In this document: piece by piece, positions 15,692-23,160 of the stretch
How positions within the stretch are numbered: the stretch's first letter is position 1
Layout of the letters: the number at the start of each line of letters is the position of its first letter
IMG/VR virus record: IMGVR_UViG_3300026512_000035
Coordinates: 1 to 37,681 of that record
DNA length: 37,681 bases
Source of the DNA: a virus
Reading direction: 5' to 3' (one strand)
Made by a program: the position numbers and the translations under genes
Notes under the pieces: generated by a model
What the model was told of the DNA's origin: nothing
The model's input: only the letters and a program-made list of their open reading frames with translations
Databases searched by the model: none

Positions 15692-16875
15692 TCCAACTTG
15701 AAAGATTTTGTTTTGCCGCTTTTTTTGATGTATGGGGTTAATGAGTATCTAATCGCATCCATTGCATCGTCATTTGCTTTTAGAGGCTCATCAAGGCTTT
15801 TTTCATTCTTATCCGTTTTCCAAACATACAGACCTATCTCTTTTCTTATATTTGTGCTTCTTTTTGTTATGTGAATATTGAAACTTTTTACGGTGTTGAT
15901 ACCCTCAAATACACTCTTATTGGCTTTTTGTATGTCAAACCCAGCATCTTGCCATTCGCTTATGAGATCAGGTCTTGCACTATCCCCAAAGCCTCTTATT
16001 CTTTTAGCCCAAGGGATATTTTTCAAAGCCCACTCCACCACCTTAGGATTGTCCCATTTCCTATCATAAAAAAGCTCATCTACATACAAATCCCTTTTAT
16101 CTATCCTTATATGCACTATCGCAAAGGGGTGGTTATAACCAAAGTCTATACCTATAAACTCATCCTCAAAATACTCCGGCATCTCATCAACTGTTTCATA
16201 ATCCTCATAGATAAGCCCCTCAAGAGTTCCCCATCCCCCAAGTGCATATATTTTGTAGTAGTGGGGATTGGTTTTCTTTATCTCCCGCATAGTCTTTTCA
16301 TACTCTTCATCTATAAAAGGATTGTCAAGATAGGTGGTTTTCAAGACATACATATCGTCTGTAGGCGGTTCGTCTATGAAGTATTTTTTTACCCAATTTT
16401 CGGCTGAAACGGGGTTAAATGTAGATATGATTTGTTTATAGTTGGCGGTTTTGCCTCTAAGTCTTAAATTCAACTGTTCATAATCTTTCCTCTCCAAATC
16501 TGTCGCCTCTTCTGCCCATATTCCAGTTATATCAAAGATAGATTTTAATTTCTCTCTGTCATCAAGTCCGCTCAAGATAATTTGATTGCCGTTTAGTTTG
16601 CACTCAAAGCTCATATTTGTTTCGTTTATTTTAAATTCACTATCAAGGTCAAGATCGGATATGATTTTTTTTAAGAGGTTAAAGACACTTATCCTAAGAG
16701 TTTTAGCCACTTTTCTAACTACTAAAAACCTATGAGGAGTTTCACTTAGAGTTCTTATAATGATTTTCTGTGCGGCGGTATAACTCTTCCCGCTTCCAGC
16801 TCCCCCGTACAAAACCGCATGTTTGTTTTGGCAGGTTAAAAACTCTTTAAATACTTTTGCAACTTTAAGCTTCAA
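15682..16875 (-). CDS. terL: Terminase large subunit
   Basis: 397 residues. The ATPase domain has Walker A GGAGSGKS (24-31) and a Walker B ending in WAEEAT (120-125), with STFNP as the coupling motif. The nuclease domain shows acidic residues in IGIDFGYN (Asp244), GFGDSARPD (Asp298) and NDDAMDAIRY (Asp370/373), the PBSX/Terminase_3 pattern. It cuts and pumps DNA into the procapsid through the portal. It overlaps the small subunit gene upstream by 11 nt and the 94-residue gene downstream by 10 nt. Confidence 0.95.
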   Translation of the reverse strand: MKLKVAKVFKEFLTCQNKHAVLYGGAGSGKSYTAAQKIIIRTLSETPHRFLVVRKVAKTLRISVFNLLKKIISDLDLDSEFKINETNMSFECKLNGNQIILSGLDDREKLKSIFDITGIWAEEATDLERKDYEQLNLRLRGKTANYKQIISTFNPVSAENWVKKYFIDEPPTDDMYVLKTTYLDNPFIDEEYEKTMREIKKTNPHYYKIYALGGWGTLEGLIYEDYETVDEMPEYFEDEFIGIDFGYNHPFAIVHIRIDKRDLYVDELFYDRKWDNPKVVEWALKNIPWAKRIRGFGDSARPDLISEWQDAGFDIQKANKSVFEGINTVKSFNIHITKRSTNIRKEIGLYVWKTDKNEKSLDEPLKANDDAMDAIRYSLTPYIKKSGKTKSFKLEWL

Positions 16876-17428
16876 CTATCTCCACCTTTATGGTTTTGTT
16901 TTCGATCTGATTGTTTTGGATATTTACCTGTTGGCTAAACCTCGGCACTACCCCGATAGTCTGCCCCGCCTTGTCTATTGCATCAACTAAACTTTTTAGC
17001 TCCCTTGGGTTTAGTTTCCTTTCGACAACTCTTATCTCTCCCATTTCTCCGCTTACTGTCGCTATCTCTTCGACTTTACCGTCTTTTAGGGTTTCTCTTA
17101 TCTTTTCAGCCGCCGTTAGCTGTAGAGAGTGGATATATTCCTGATAGTTGGTTATCTCTCTTATGGCTCTGTCAAACTTTTGAGGGGGGACTTTTGTTTT
17201 CCTTTCTGTTTCCTTTAAAAGCTCAAGTTTCGTTTTGTTTCTTTTTTCTATCTCAACAAGCTCTGCGGTTACCTCCGCATCTATCTTACTCCACCCGTCT
17301 TTTTTCGCTTTTTTACTTATGCTACTCTTTGCCACCCCATACTTTTTTGCCAAAAGTTCAAGTGTATAAACTCCTGTAACAAAGTCCGCTTTTACATCTT
17401 CCCACTGTTTTTTGCTTAACCTTGGCAT
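16865..17428 (-). CDS. terS: Terminase small subunit
   Basis: 187 residues from the ATG at 17426-17428, chosen because GGAAGGA lies just upstream. A longer frame begins at 17449. The N-terminal HTH (YTLELLAKKYGVAKSSISKK) should bind the packaging site. The middle is a helical oligomerisation region, and the C-terminus is Asn/Gln-rich and would contact the large subunit. Position directly before terL confirms the role. Confidence 0.85.
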   Translation of the reverse strand: MPRLSKKQWEDVKADFVTGVYTLELLAKKYGVAKSSISKKAKKDGWSKIDAEVTAELVEIEKRNKTKLELLKETERKTKVPPQKFDRAIREITNYQEYIHSLQLTAAEKIRETLKDGKVEEIATVSGEMGEIRVVERKLNPRELKSLVDAIDKAGQTIGVVPRFSQQVNIQNNQIENKTIKVEIVEA

Positions 17429-17652
17429 TTTATCCTTCCAAGCAAACAATTAAGTGTCTGCACCTTTGCAAAAGCCGGTATATCTTCACTAAGGGTAGAG
17501 AGCCAATATCTAAAAAGCTTGTTGTTATAATATTCACAAAGCTCTTTATAGCTCATCCTCTCCTCGTGAGGGGGTATATCAAGAGTGTAAACTTCTTGAT
17601 TTAATTTTATCTCCTCTCTTGCTTTCATGATAGCCTCTCCAAATTTCATCAT
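17416..17652 (-). CDS. Hypothetical protein upstream of terminase
   Basis: 78 residues with no recognised domain. It starts with two Met codons after AGGGAG, and the second (17647-17649) has the better spacing. It overlaps the DUF1064 gene upstream and terS downstream, so it belongs to the same leftward operon. It has an amphipathic helix and an SLLGRIKCQG-type C-terminus, with two Cys. Function unknown. Confidence 0.55.
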   Translation of the reverse strand: MMKFGEAIMKAREEIKLNQEVYTLDIPPHEERMSYKELCEYYNNKLFRYWLSTLSEDIPAFAKVQTLNCLLGRIKCQG

Positions 17653-17984
17653 ATCTCCCTAAAGTCAATATCCCTGTACTTCGATAAAAACAACTTTCTC
17701 TTAAGCTTATAAACTTCCGTTTTATGCCCCTTTACATCCTCTACGATAGCTTTGCCGTTTTGGATATAGCTAAAATCCGCTATGTAGTAAACGGCTCTTT
17801 GAACCTCTCCTTTGTATCTAAACTTCGACTGCAAAAGATACTTAGGCTGAAGTTTTAGATCGGTTATCGCCTTTGCCCTCTCAAGAAGTTTTAACTCTTT
17901 GTACCTCCTTGCCTCTTTCTTGCTGTCGAAGTTTATCCCGTCGATAGCTATCTTTTGGTTGTGGTATTTATTTTGTCTCATCAA
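17649..17984 (-). CDS. DUF1064 nuclease-like protein
   Basis: 111 residues. The family pattern is clear: NKYHNQKIAIDGINFDSKKEA at the start, then RRYKELKLLERA, LQPKYLLQ, YYIADFSY and VEDVKGHKT. DUF1064 has a PD-(D/E)XK fold; here the Glu of KKEARRY, Asp of ADFSY and ExK of VEDVKG supply the likely catalytic set. Members are thought to resolve or trim branched phage DNA before packaging. It sits between the replication and terminase genes. Confidence 0.85.
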   Translation of the reverse strand: MMRQNKYHNQKIAIDGINFDSKKEARRYKELKLLERAKAITDLKLQPKYLLQSKFRYKGEVQRAVYYIADFSYIQNGKAIVEDVKGHKTEVYKLKRKLFLSKYRDIDFREI

Positions 17985-18153
17985 TGCATCTTTTAAACTT
18001 TTTTTTGTAATCTCTCATAAGCTCTAATGTTTCCTCAAGCCTGCCGGTTAGCTTCTCGTTCTCTTCTTTTAGTTTTTTGTTTTCTCTATACAGTCGTAAA
18101 TTTCTTTCTTGAACTGTTGATATCTTGTTGAGCATCATCGTTTCTTTCGTCAT
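17968..18153 (-). CDS. Small coiled-coil protein
   Basis: 61 residues, almost entirely one charged coiled coil (NRLRLYRENKKLKEENEKL-like heptads, residues 15-55). It ends by overlapping the DUF1064 start. Only its operon position and heptads can be stated. A partner protein in replication or DNA processing is possible. Confidence 0.5.
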   Translation of the reverse strand: MTKETMMLNKISTVQERNLRLYRENKKLKEENEKLTGRLEETLELMRDYKKKFKRCIDETK

Positions 18154-18570
18154 CTAAGCCGCCTTTCCGTCATAGTCATAGAAACTTACCTCTACGGTTC
18201 TATCTTCGTTTACTGAGTGCTTTAAATGCCTGAAAGTTATGATGCCCTTGATATAAAAATCTTTCGGCTGAAATCTCCTCTCATAAAACTTTTTTGCAAA
18301 AGAGAGAAAATTTTTATCCTTGAGGTAGGGGTTGAAAAACTTTGCCACATCTCCGTCTTTTTTGATGATATTTTTAACAGTTTCGACAAGTTTAAGTGGC
18401 AACTCCTCATAGTCATTTTTTTTGTTTAGCTTTATCTCGACTATAGCATTATCCACCATTTTCCCCGTAAAACCTGAAAATCTTGAGATAGCATCATATG
18501 CCAAGCTTATCGCCTCTATCTCTCCTTTTGGCTTGTTTAGCTTATTTGCGGTTTTTATTATCAAGTTCAT
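18154..18570 (-). CDS. Hypothetical replication-region protein
   Basis: 138 residues, Lys-rich with mixed helix and strand, ending in a VEVSFYDYDGKAA strand. It overlaps the replication gene stop by 4 nt (ATGA), so it is co-translated with it. In lambda this place holds the helicase loader P, but it is short for that and no motif is visible. Confidence 0.5.
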   Translation of the reverse strand: MNLIIKTANKLNKPKGEIEAISLAYDAISRFSGFTGKMVDNAIVEIKLNKKNDYEELPLKLVETVKNIIKKDGDVAKFFNPYLKDKNFLSFAKKFYERRFQPKDFYIKGIITFRHLKHSVNEDRTVEVSFYDYDGKAA

Positions 18571-19502
18571 AATCTCACCCTCTTTGTTAAATCTCTAAGT
18601 TTGTTTTGAAACTCTTGTTTGTTTGCCGGTTCTATTTGCTTCGGGATAGGCTCAGGAGGAGAATAATTCTCTTTTTTTGCGGTTATCTCTAAGAGCTTGT
18701 AACTGTCGTCGCCTTTTTTGACTGCGAATTTTTTATCAAGCGAAAGATATATATCTTCTCCTGAAAAGCTTTTTGCAAGTATGGGAGATGATACACTCTG
18801 TCCGTACTGCTCTTTGTTTCTCAGCCAAGTATTATAAGCTCTGCTCCAGTTTTTAAACTTTGAGCCTACCGAACAGTGATAATCTTTAAAAGCCTCAAAA
18901 CTATCTGCACTGTCTTTGCTTATAGCATATGCATACAGTCTGTCTTGATACTCTTTGCTTAAAGCTTCAAAAGAGAATTTTTTTGAGAGTGAAAATGAAA
19001 AATTTTTGATTTTTTGTGAAAAAGATTTATCTTTTTCTTTTTTCTCTCTGTTAGTAGTCTCTGTAGTAGTCTCTGTAATTAAATTATTATTCTTATATAG
19101 TTTGGACGATTCGTCCGATACAGTTTGGACGATTTGTCCTGTACAGTTTGGACGATTCGTCCTAACTTGTTGGGATGTTTCGTCCGAACTTGCTTGGATA
19201 CTATTTTCATATAGCTGCCAATCTATATGATAATAAGTTTTTGCGGGGATTCCCTCTCTTGTAATAGTTAAAAAGTTAAGCTTTTTAAGTACTATTTTTG
19301 CCGTTTTTAACTCTCTTTCACTCAGCATAGTCTCTTCCATAAGTTCGCTATCAGTTTTAAAAAATTTGTCTTTTTTGCTAAACCAATACATCATTTGTGA
19401 TAGCAATATCCCCGCCGTTGTGCTACCTGTAAGTTGTCTATATATCGGATAGTATGCTATTGGTCTTTGGTTTAATTGTTGTAGTATTGCTTTATTCATC
19501 AT
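18567..19502 (-). CDS. Replication initiator, lambda O-like, with internal origin
   Basis: 311 residues. Residues 1-100 form a winged-helix domain (RQLTGSTTAGILLSQMMYWF, then a DSELMEETMLSERELKTAK recognition part). Residues about 105-160 are a Ser/Thr/Asn/Gln-rich linker encoded by the iterons and AT-rich DNA. Residues about 170-240 resemble the helical domain of phage replication proteins (YAYAISKD...KNWSRAYNTWLRN). As in lambda, the linker DNA carries the origin, so the protein would bind its own gene and recruit helicase. Confidence 0.75.
   Translation of the reverse strand: MMNKAILQQLNQRPIAYYPIYRQLTGSTTAGILLSQMMYWFSKKDKFFKTDSELMEETMLSERELKTAKIVLKKLNFLTITREGIPAKTYYHIDWQLYENSIQASSDETSQQVRTNRPNCTGQIVQTVSDESSKLYKNNNLITETTTETTNREKKEKDKSFSQKIKNFSFSLSKKFSFEALSKEYQDRLYAYAISKDSADSFEAFKDYHCSVGSKFKNWSRAYNTWLRNKEQYGQSVSSPILAKSFSGEDIYLSLDKKFAVKKGDDSYKLLEITAKKENYSPPEPIPKQIEPANKQEFQNKLRDLTKRVRL
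19053..19098. other. AT-rich part of the replication origin
   Basis: Two tandem 12-bp copies of AGTAGTCTCTGT (19053-19064 and 19065-19076) are followed by a run of almost pure A/T ending in TTATATAG. It abuts the iterons on one side only, as the DNA-unwinding element does in the lambda origin. Confidence 0.55.
19099..19208. repeat. Origin iterons, 23-bp period
   Basis: Three near-identical 18-bp units (AGTTTGGACGATTCGTCC) start at 19099, 19122 and 19145. A fourth with 14 of 18 matches starts at 19168, and a decayed fifth at 19191, all exactly 23 bp apart. Each good unit contains the palindrome GGACGA-T-TCGTCC. The period is not a multiple of three, so the repeats are DNA sites rather than protein repeats. 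Confidence 0.85.
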
Positions 19503-19503
19503 C

Positions 19504-19986
19504 TCACACCTCTTTTATGATCTCTTTTAAAAGAGCATTTATCCTCTCGGCTTCATTTATCTCTTTTAGTATCGCTCTCTTCTCTTTCTTGTCTATGATG
19601 CCGTCTGAAATGGACATCTTTACACACTTAAACAGATCTCCGCTTTTTATATTCGCTTTGTCTGCCGTTTCATCTATATCCCCTATATTGCATCTTATCT
19701 TTTGCTTTTCTACTAAAACCATATCAAACTCTTCGGCTATGGTTTTTAGTATCTCGTTGTCTTTTGTGATATAAGTTATCATCAGAAGTCTATCTATGCT
19801 AAGCGGATGAGAGTCGCAATTCGGGTCCATCTGCTTATAGAGATAGCCTTTTGTGGTTCCAAGCTCTCTTGCCACATCATTGATGTTTTTGTTGGTTTTT
19901 TGCATATATCTTTTTATAACCTTTTGAACGGTTTTATATACCGTCCCCCACTCTCTTTCACTCTCTCCAAAAATATCTTGTAACAT
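19504..19986 (-). CDS. CP76/CII-like phage regulator
   Basis: 160 residues. Residues about 30-100 match the Phage_CP76 (CII-like) pattern: NINDVARELGTTKGYLYKQM, DPNCDSHPLSIDRLLMI, then a helix ending in EEFDMVLV. The first part is an HTH. The C-terminal 60 residues are charged helices. It ends 2 nt before the replication gene start and probably controls early transcription or lysogeny. An 11-bp inverted repeat stands upstream. Confidence 0.7.
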   Translation of the reverse strand: MLQDIFGESEREWGTVYKTVQKVIKRYMQKTNKNINDVARELGTTKGYLYKQMDPNCDSHPLSIDRLLMITYITKDNEILKTIAEEFDMVLVEKQKIRCNIGDIDETADKANIKSGDLFKCVKMSISDGIIDKKEKRAILKEINEAERINALLKEIIKEV

Positions 19987-20015
19987 TTTACATCTCCTTT
20001 TTATCCTATTCTAAA

Positions 20016-20068
20016 GTGTCCTTTCGGTACGATATAAGCGACAAAACAAAATCAATACGAAAGGACAC
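20016..20068. promoter_or_regulatory. 11-bp inverted repeat between divergent genes
   Basis: GTGTCCTTTCG (20016-20026) returns as CGAAAGGACAC (20058-20068), separated by 31 nt, in the gap between the leftward CP76 gene and the rightward 82-residue gene. The second arm overlaps the ribosome site of the latter. It may be an operator pair or an RNA hairpin that hides that site. Confidence 0.55.
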
Positions 20069-20074
20069 ATCACA

Positions 20075-20323
20075 ATGGACAACTCATTTAAAGACACTTT
20101 CACCTCTGAAAGAGAACTTTTCAAAGCTATGGTTATAAAAACATCTTTTATAACTTCTGTCATAAGCCTCGAACAGCAAAAAGGAGCAAAGCTTTCTTCT
20201 AATGAGATTGAAGAAATCTATAAAAGAGCCTTTGCTCTTCACGACACATTTTCCGACTGTGTCAACAACCATGTTTCCAAACATAAAGATCACAAAGATC
20301 ACAACAGTTTTTCCGACTGCTGA
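20075..20323 (+). CDS. Small hypothetical protein with His/Asp-rich tail
   Basis: 82 residues. A helical body (KAMVIKTSFITSVISLEQQ) is followed by a C-terminal stretch rich in His, Lys and Asp and two copies of FSDC encoded by the direct repeat ttttccgactg. GAAAGGACA lies upstream of the ATG. It is divergent from CP76 and convergent with the next gene. Function unknown; the tail could bind metal. Confidence 0.5.
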   Translation: MDNSFKDTFTSERELFKAMVIKTSFITSVISLEQQKGAKLSSNEIEEIYKRAFALHDTFSDCVNNHVSKHKDHKDHNSFSDC

Positions 20324-20526
20324 ATCCCATCTAAAAAACCTCTTAGATATTCTATCTCTTGCGTATCTAAGGGGAACAACTCATAAAACTCAAGATTTTC
20401 ATATATAAAATCTATCTTTCTTTCAAAAGAGATAGGCTTATGGGTTATTCGGTATCTATCCGGACGCTTCCTGAACTCTTTTGTTTTTTCCAATATATGC
20501 TCTATCTTCTCCTTTTTATTTTTCAT
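20299..20526 (-). CDS. Small basic hypothetical protein
   Basis: 75 residues, basic start MKNKKEKIEHIL, helical throughout. AGGGGG lies 4 nt before the ATG. Its end overlaps the convergent 82-residue gene by 25 nt. Its ribosome site (GGGGGCAGTATGAAAAATAA) resembles that of the 58-residue gene at 20949, hinting at duplication. Function unknown. Confidence 0.5.
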   Translation of the reverse strand: MKNKKEKIEHILEKTKEFRKRPDRYRITHKPISFERKIDFIYENLEFYELFPLDTQEIEYLRGFLDGIQQSEKLL

Positions 20527-20550
20527 ACTGCCCCCTTTTACATTTTATGT

Positions 20551-20556
20551 TATAAT
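20551..20556 (+). promoter_or_regulatory. -10 box, TATGT-TATAAT type
   Basis: TATAAT preceded by TTTATGT. The same ATGT-TATAAT string recurs before the second repressor (22007) and the integrase (29396), suggesting a phage-specific promoter type. Confidence 0.55.
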
Positions 20557-20567
20557 GCTATCCTGCT

Positions 20568-20788
20568 ACCGCACCAAGAAAGGAACGATATGGACAAAAA
20601 AGATATTTTTAAAACTTTAGAAAAGTCAACACTTGGTATCACTTCAGATACACTCGAACAAATAGCATCCCAATATGCTTTACACCAAATCAAAGACATC
20701 AAAGAGCCTGAAAAAGCCGCTAAACAGTTTAAAAAACTTGTAAAGCGATTTATAGACTCATACAAATAACTACTACTTTTGGTGCGGT
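20568..20788. repeat. 10-bp inverted repeat flanking a small gene
   Basis: ACCGCACCAA (20568-20577) and TTGGTGCGGT (20779-20788) are perfect complements on either side of the 59-residue gene. The right arm also lies in the last codons of the convergent 58-residue gene. Confidence 0.6.
20590..20769 (+). CDS. 59-residue hypothetical protein
   Basis: Starts MDKKDIFKTLEK at the ATG 20590-20592, with AAGGA 5 nt before. All helical, charged, ending in KRFIDSYK. Its mRNA should begin near 20563. ACCGCACCAA at 20568-20577, just before the ribosome site, is exactly complementary to TTGGTGCGGT at 20779-20788 just after the stop, so the message can close on itself. Function unknown. Confidence 0.55.
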   Translation: MDKKDIFKTLEKSTLGITSDTLEQIASQYALHQIKDIKEPEKAAKQFKKLVKRFIDSYK

Positions 20789-20949
20789 GGTTTCTCATTT
20801 TTTCTTAAACTCCGTTCAAAAACCGTCCAAAATGCACTATCCAATAAAAAAGCTTGATAAAATACAACTTTTTCATCCTCTGTTAGACTGTTTACAAAAT
20901 CAACAACTTTATCTACAACATCAACCGTTATATCTTCTTTATTTTTCAT
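20773..20949 (-). CDS. 58-residue hypothetical protein after the Cro-like gene
   Basis: Begins MKNKEDITVDVVDKVVDFVN and ends in PPHQK, acidic and helical. AGGAGG stands 4 nt before the ATG, and the start overlaps the stop of the Cro-like gene (ATGA), so it is translated with it. It is likely an early leftward-operon protein. Function unknown. Confidence 0.6.
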   Translation of the reverse strand: MKNKEDITVDVVDKVVDFVNSLTEDEKVVFYQAFLLDSAFWTVFERSLRKNEKPPHQK

Positions 20950-21215
20950 ACTGCCTCCTGTCTATTGGGGTTATCCTCTGCACTTGATGGTTTTTGTGCA
21001 TCTTTGTTAATATTTTGTTTAAGATAGGAGTTATCCGATTTGCTCTGTAAATAGGCTTTAATGTCAAGCCAAGCATCAAGAGGTATGTCGAACTTAATTT
21101 TTAGTTCGATAGCTTTAGTCATTGAGGGTTTTGCTCTTCCGCACATTAATGACTTTATAGTGTCAACAGAATAACCAATTTGCTTTAATGAATTTTTTAA
21201 ATATTTTCTTTTCAT
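20946..21215 (-). CDS. Cro-like transcription regulator
   Basis: About 89 residues from the ATG at 21213-21215. A frame from 21233 adds six residues inside the operator and is less likely. The first half holds a short HTH: LKNSLKQIGYSVDTIKSLM followed by GRAKPSMTKAIELKIKF. The C-terminal third is polar and probably disordered. It is divergent from the first S24 repressor across a set of AAGTGTA operators, the classic cro/cI layout. It lacks a clear ribosome site, so the message may be leaderless. Confidence 0.65.
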   Translation of the reverse strand: MKRKYLKNSLKQIGYSVDTIKSLMCGRAKPSMTKAIELKIKFDIPLDAWLDIKAYLQSKSDNSYLKQNINKDAQKPSSAEDNPNRQEAV

Positions 21216-21220
21216 GGTGT

Positions 21221-21291
21221 AAGTGTATAACATCTACACTTATATAAAGATTAAACAAGTGTAGTTTAGCAACACTTTATAAGTGTATAAT
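21221..21291. promoter_or_regulatory. Repressor operators and promoters, right side
   Basis: Three dyads lie between the Cro-like and repressor genes. AAGTGTA-7nt-TACACTT is at 21221-21241. AAGTGT...ACACTT is at 21257-21277. ACACTT-3nt-AAGTGT is at 21272-21286. The last overlaps the TATAAT at 21286-21291 that would serve the repressor gene. A leftward promoter for the Cro-like gene must lie within the same sites. Confidence 0.75.
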
Positions 21292-21314
21292 AATAATTCT
21301 TTGAAGGAGAGATT

Positions 21315-21998
21315 ATGAAGCTTATAGCTGATAGACTGTCATCTGCAATTAAAGAGAGAGGCTTTTCAAATGCTGATATTGTAAATATTTTATCAAAAGA
21401 TTACAATATAAATATATCAATAGATACTGTAAAGTCATATAGAAGAAAAAATGGCAAAAATATAAATCCATCAACACAAGTTATAACAGCTTTATCAAAA
21501 ATCCTCCATGTAAGTACCGATTATCTTTTGGGAGTTGATAGCGATATAAAACCAGTTAGAAAGATACCAATAGTCGGCACGGCTTCTTGCGGTGGTCCTG
21601 ATATGAACCATCTCCAAGAGATAGATAGATACTGCTATTACGGCGGAAATAACTACAACCCTCAAATGTATGCCCTCATAGCAAACGGAGATAGCATGTC
21701 GCCTGAAATAGACGACGGAGATGAAGTTATATGCGATCCTCTCGACAGAAATATAAATAATGGAGATATAGTGCATTATAGACTTTATAATGAAAGTGCT
21801 ATAAAGATATATTTTAAAGACGAAGATGCAAACATTATCCAACTTATCCCCTATAACCCAACTAAAGAGTTCAAAGTAAAAACCATAAGGCTTGATGACA
21901 GCGAAGCCCAGTTTTTGGAGATGAACAAAGTAGTAGCCATTAATAAGTTCAAAAACAGTTCAAGAGCCAGACGATTGCAGATGATAGGAAGGATTTAG
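21315..21998 (+). CDS. CI-like repressor with S24 (LexA-type) peptidase
   Basis: 227 residues. The N-terminal HTH (residues about 5-72) contains FSNADIVNILSKDYN and ISIDTVKSYRRK. The C-terminal S24 domain has the self-cleavage site Cys92-Gly93 in TASCGG, the nucleophile Ser127 in NGDSMSP and the base Lys164 in SAIKIYF. It should keep the prophage silent and cleave itself when RecA is activated. GAAGGAGA precedes the ATG, and its promoter overlaps operators. Confidence 0.9.
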   Translation: MKLIADRLSSAIKERGFSNADIVNILSKDYNINISIDTVKSYRRKNGKNINPSTQVITALSKILHVSTDYLLGVDSDIKPVRKIPIVGTASCGGPDMNHLQEIDRYCYYGGNNYNPQMYALIANGDSMSPEIDDGDEVICDPLDRNINNGDIVHYRLYNESAIKIYFKDEDANIIQLIPYNPTKEFKVKTIRLDDSEAQFLEMNKVVAINKFKNSSRARRLQMIGRI

Positions 21999-22006
21999 AA
22001 TTATGT

Positions 22007-22012
22007 TATAAT
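22007..22012 (+). promoter_or_regulatory. -10 box of the second repressor
   Basis: ATGT-TATAAT just after the stop of the first repressor gene, giving the second repressor its own start. The AAGGAG ribosome site follows. Confidence 0.5.
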
Positions 22013-22036
22013 AATTCCTCTAAAAAAGGAGCTATT

Positions 22037-22984
22037 TTGTTTGACAATAAAAAATTTACTAAAATTATCAAAAAATCTAATTATACAAGTGCTAAATTGT
22101 CTAATGAACTAATGAAAATAGGTGTAAAATTAACCAAAAATTCCATAGATAGCTATCGTAAAGGTGGTATTAAAAACCCACCTATTGATAAATTATCAGC
22201 TATAGCAGATTTGCTAAATGTAGATGTAAGTAACTTTTTTAATATTGGCGACAAAACCTATATAAAAATCTTAGGATTAGCCTCCCACGGACTTTCTCCG
22301 AATGATACTTGCCAAACATCAGATAATATGTTAACTTTTGGAGAGAAGCTTAAAAAAGCCAGAAAAGATAAAAAAATTTCACAAGAGAAATTAGCAAAAA
22401 TGATAGATGTAAATAGAGTAGCTATATCAAATTATGAACAAAATAAAAATACTCCAACACTAACAAATCTAAATAAAATCATAAAAGCATTAGAATTAGA
22501 CCCTGGTTACTTTGGTTCAAACGACAAAATTCAAGTAAAAAAAATAAAAATCGTAGGATTAACCTCCTGCGGGCTTCCTCTGCCGGATATCTATCAGGCA
22601 TCGGACGAATTTGTCTATGTAAGCGAAGATATATACTCCCCCGATATCTATGCTCTTAAATGTTGTGGGGATAGCATGTCTCCGGAGATAGAGGACTCGG
22701 ACACAGTAGTATGCAAACCGGTAAACGGCATAGACGATCTCAAAAACGGCGATCTTGTGCATTATACCCTGCAAAACGAAAGTGCAGTAAAGATATATTA
22801 TCGTGATAATGACAACTTCTTTATCCAATTTATCCCTTACAACAAAAGCGACGACTTCCGCACCATAAATATAAGGCTTGACGGAGAGAAGATCCACTAT
22901 CTAAAGATAGCGAAAGTGATAGCCGTCATCAAACAAAACATAAACAACCGCCAAAGCCGCCTAAAACTTGCCGGAGTTTTGTAG
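22037..22984 (+). CDS. Second S24 repressor with two HTH domains
   Basis: 315 residues from a TTG start, with AAGGAG 6 nt before. Residues 1-70 are one HTH like that of the first repressor. Residues 76-96 are a leftover of an S24 cleavage loop (GLASHG). Residues 99-160 are a second, canonical XRE HTH (ISQEKLAKMIDVNRVAISNYE). Residues 168-315 are a full S24 domain with cleavage site Cys178-Gly179 (GLTSCG), Ser213 (CGDSMSP) and Lys252 (SAVKIYY). Residues 76-96 align with 170-190, so the gene looks like a fusion of two repressor genes with most of the first peptidase domain lost. Confidence 0.85.
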   Translation: MFDNKKFTKIIKKSNYTSAKLSNELMKIGVKLTKNSIDSYRKGGIKNPPIDKLSAIADLLNVDVSNFFNIGDKTYIKILGLASHGLSPNDTCQTSDNMLTFGEKLKKARKDKKISQEKLAKMIDVNRVAISNYEQNKNTPTLTNLNKIIKALELDPGYFGSNDKIQVKKIKIVGLTSCGLPLPDIYQASDEFVYVSEDIYSPDIYALKCCGDSMSPEIEDSDTVVCKPVNGIDDLKNGDLVHYTLQNESAVKIYYRDNDNFFIQFIPYNKSDDFRTINIRLDGEKIHYLKIAKVIAVIKQNINNRQSRLKLAGVL

Positions 22985-23014
22985 AATATCAACAAATCTT
23001 TACTCTAATTTTGG

Positions 23015-23020
23015 TATAAT
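23015..23020 (+). promoter_or_regulatory. -10 box of the 39-residue gene
   Basis: TATAAT preceded by TTTTGG, 20 nt before the ATG. It gives the two coupled genes downstream their own promoter after the repressors. Confidence 0.5.
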
Positions 23021-23040
23021 CTTTTCATGAGAGGTAAATT

Positions 23041-23160
23041 ATGAATAGAGAAGATTCAATCTTTGATGATGTTATATCCCCATATCAGGAGTTAATAGCT
23101 TATGAAACTCTATGGATGAGAAACGGGGCGACATTGAAAACTTCAGGAGACAACAGATGA
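23041..23160 (+). CDS. 39-residue leader-type protein
   Basis: Starts MNREDSIFDDVISPYQ at 23041 with GAGAGG 6 nt before. It ends at TGA, overlapping the next ATG (ATGA). The text SPYQELIAYETLW looks like the start of a larger protein, so it may be a truncated remnant or a short coupling peptide. No function recognised. Confidence 0.45.
   Translation: MNREDSIFDDVISPYQELIAYETLWMRNGATLKTSGDNR

Noticed and set aside
19099-19208. Regular repeats considered as a CRISPR array
   Set aside because: The 23-bp period leaves only 5 bp between 18-bp sites, so there are no spacers, and the repeats lie inside an initiator gene. They are iterons.
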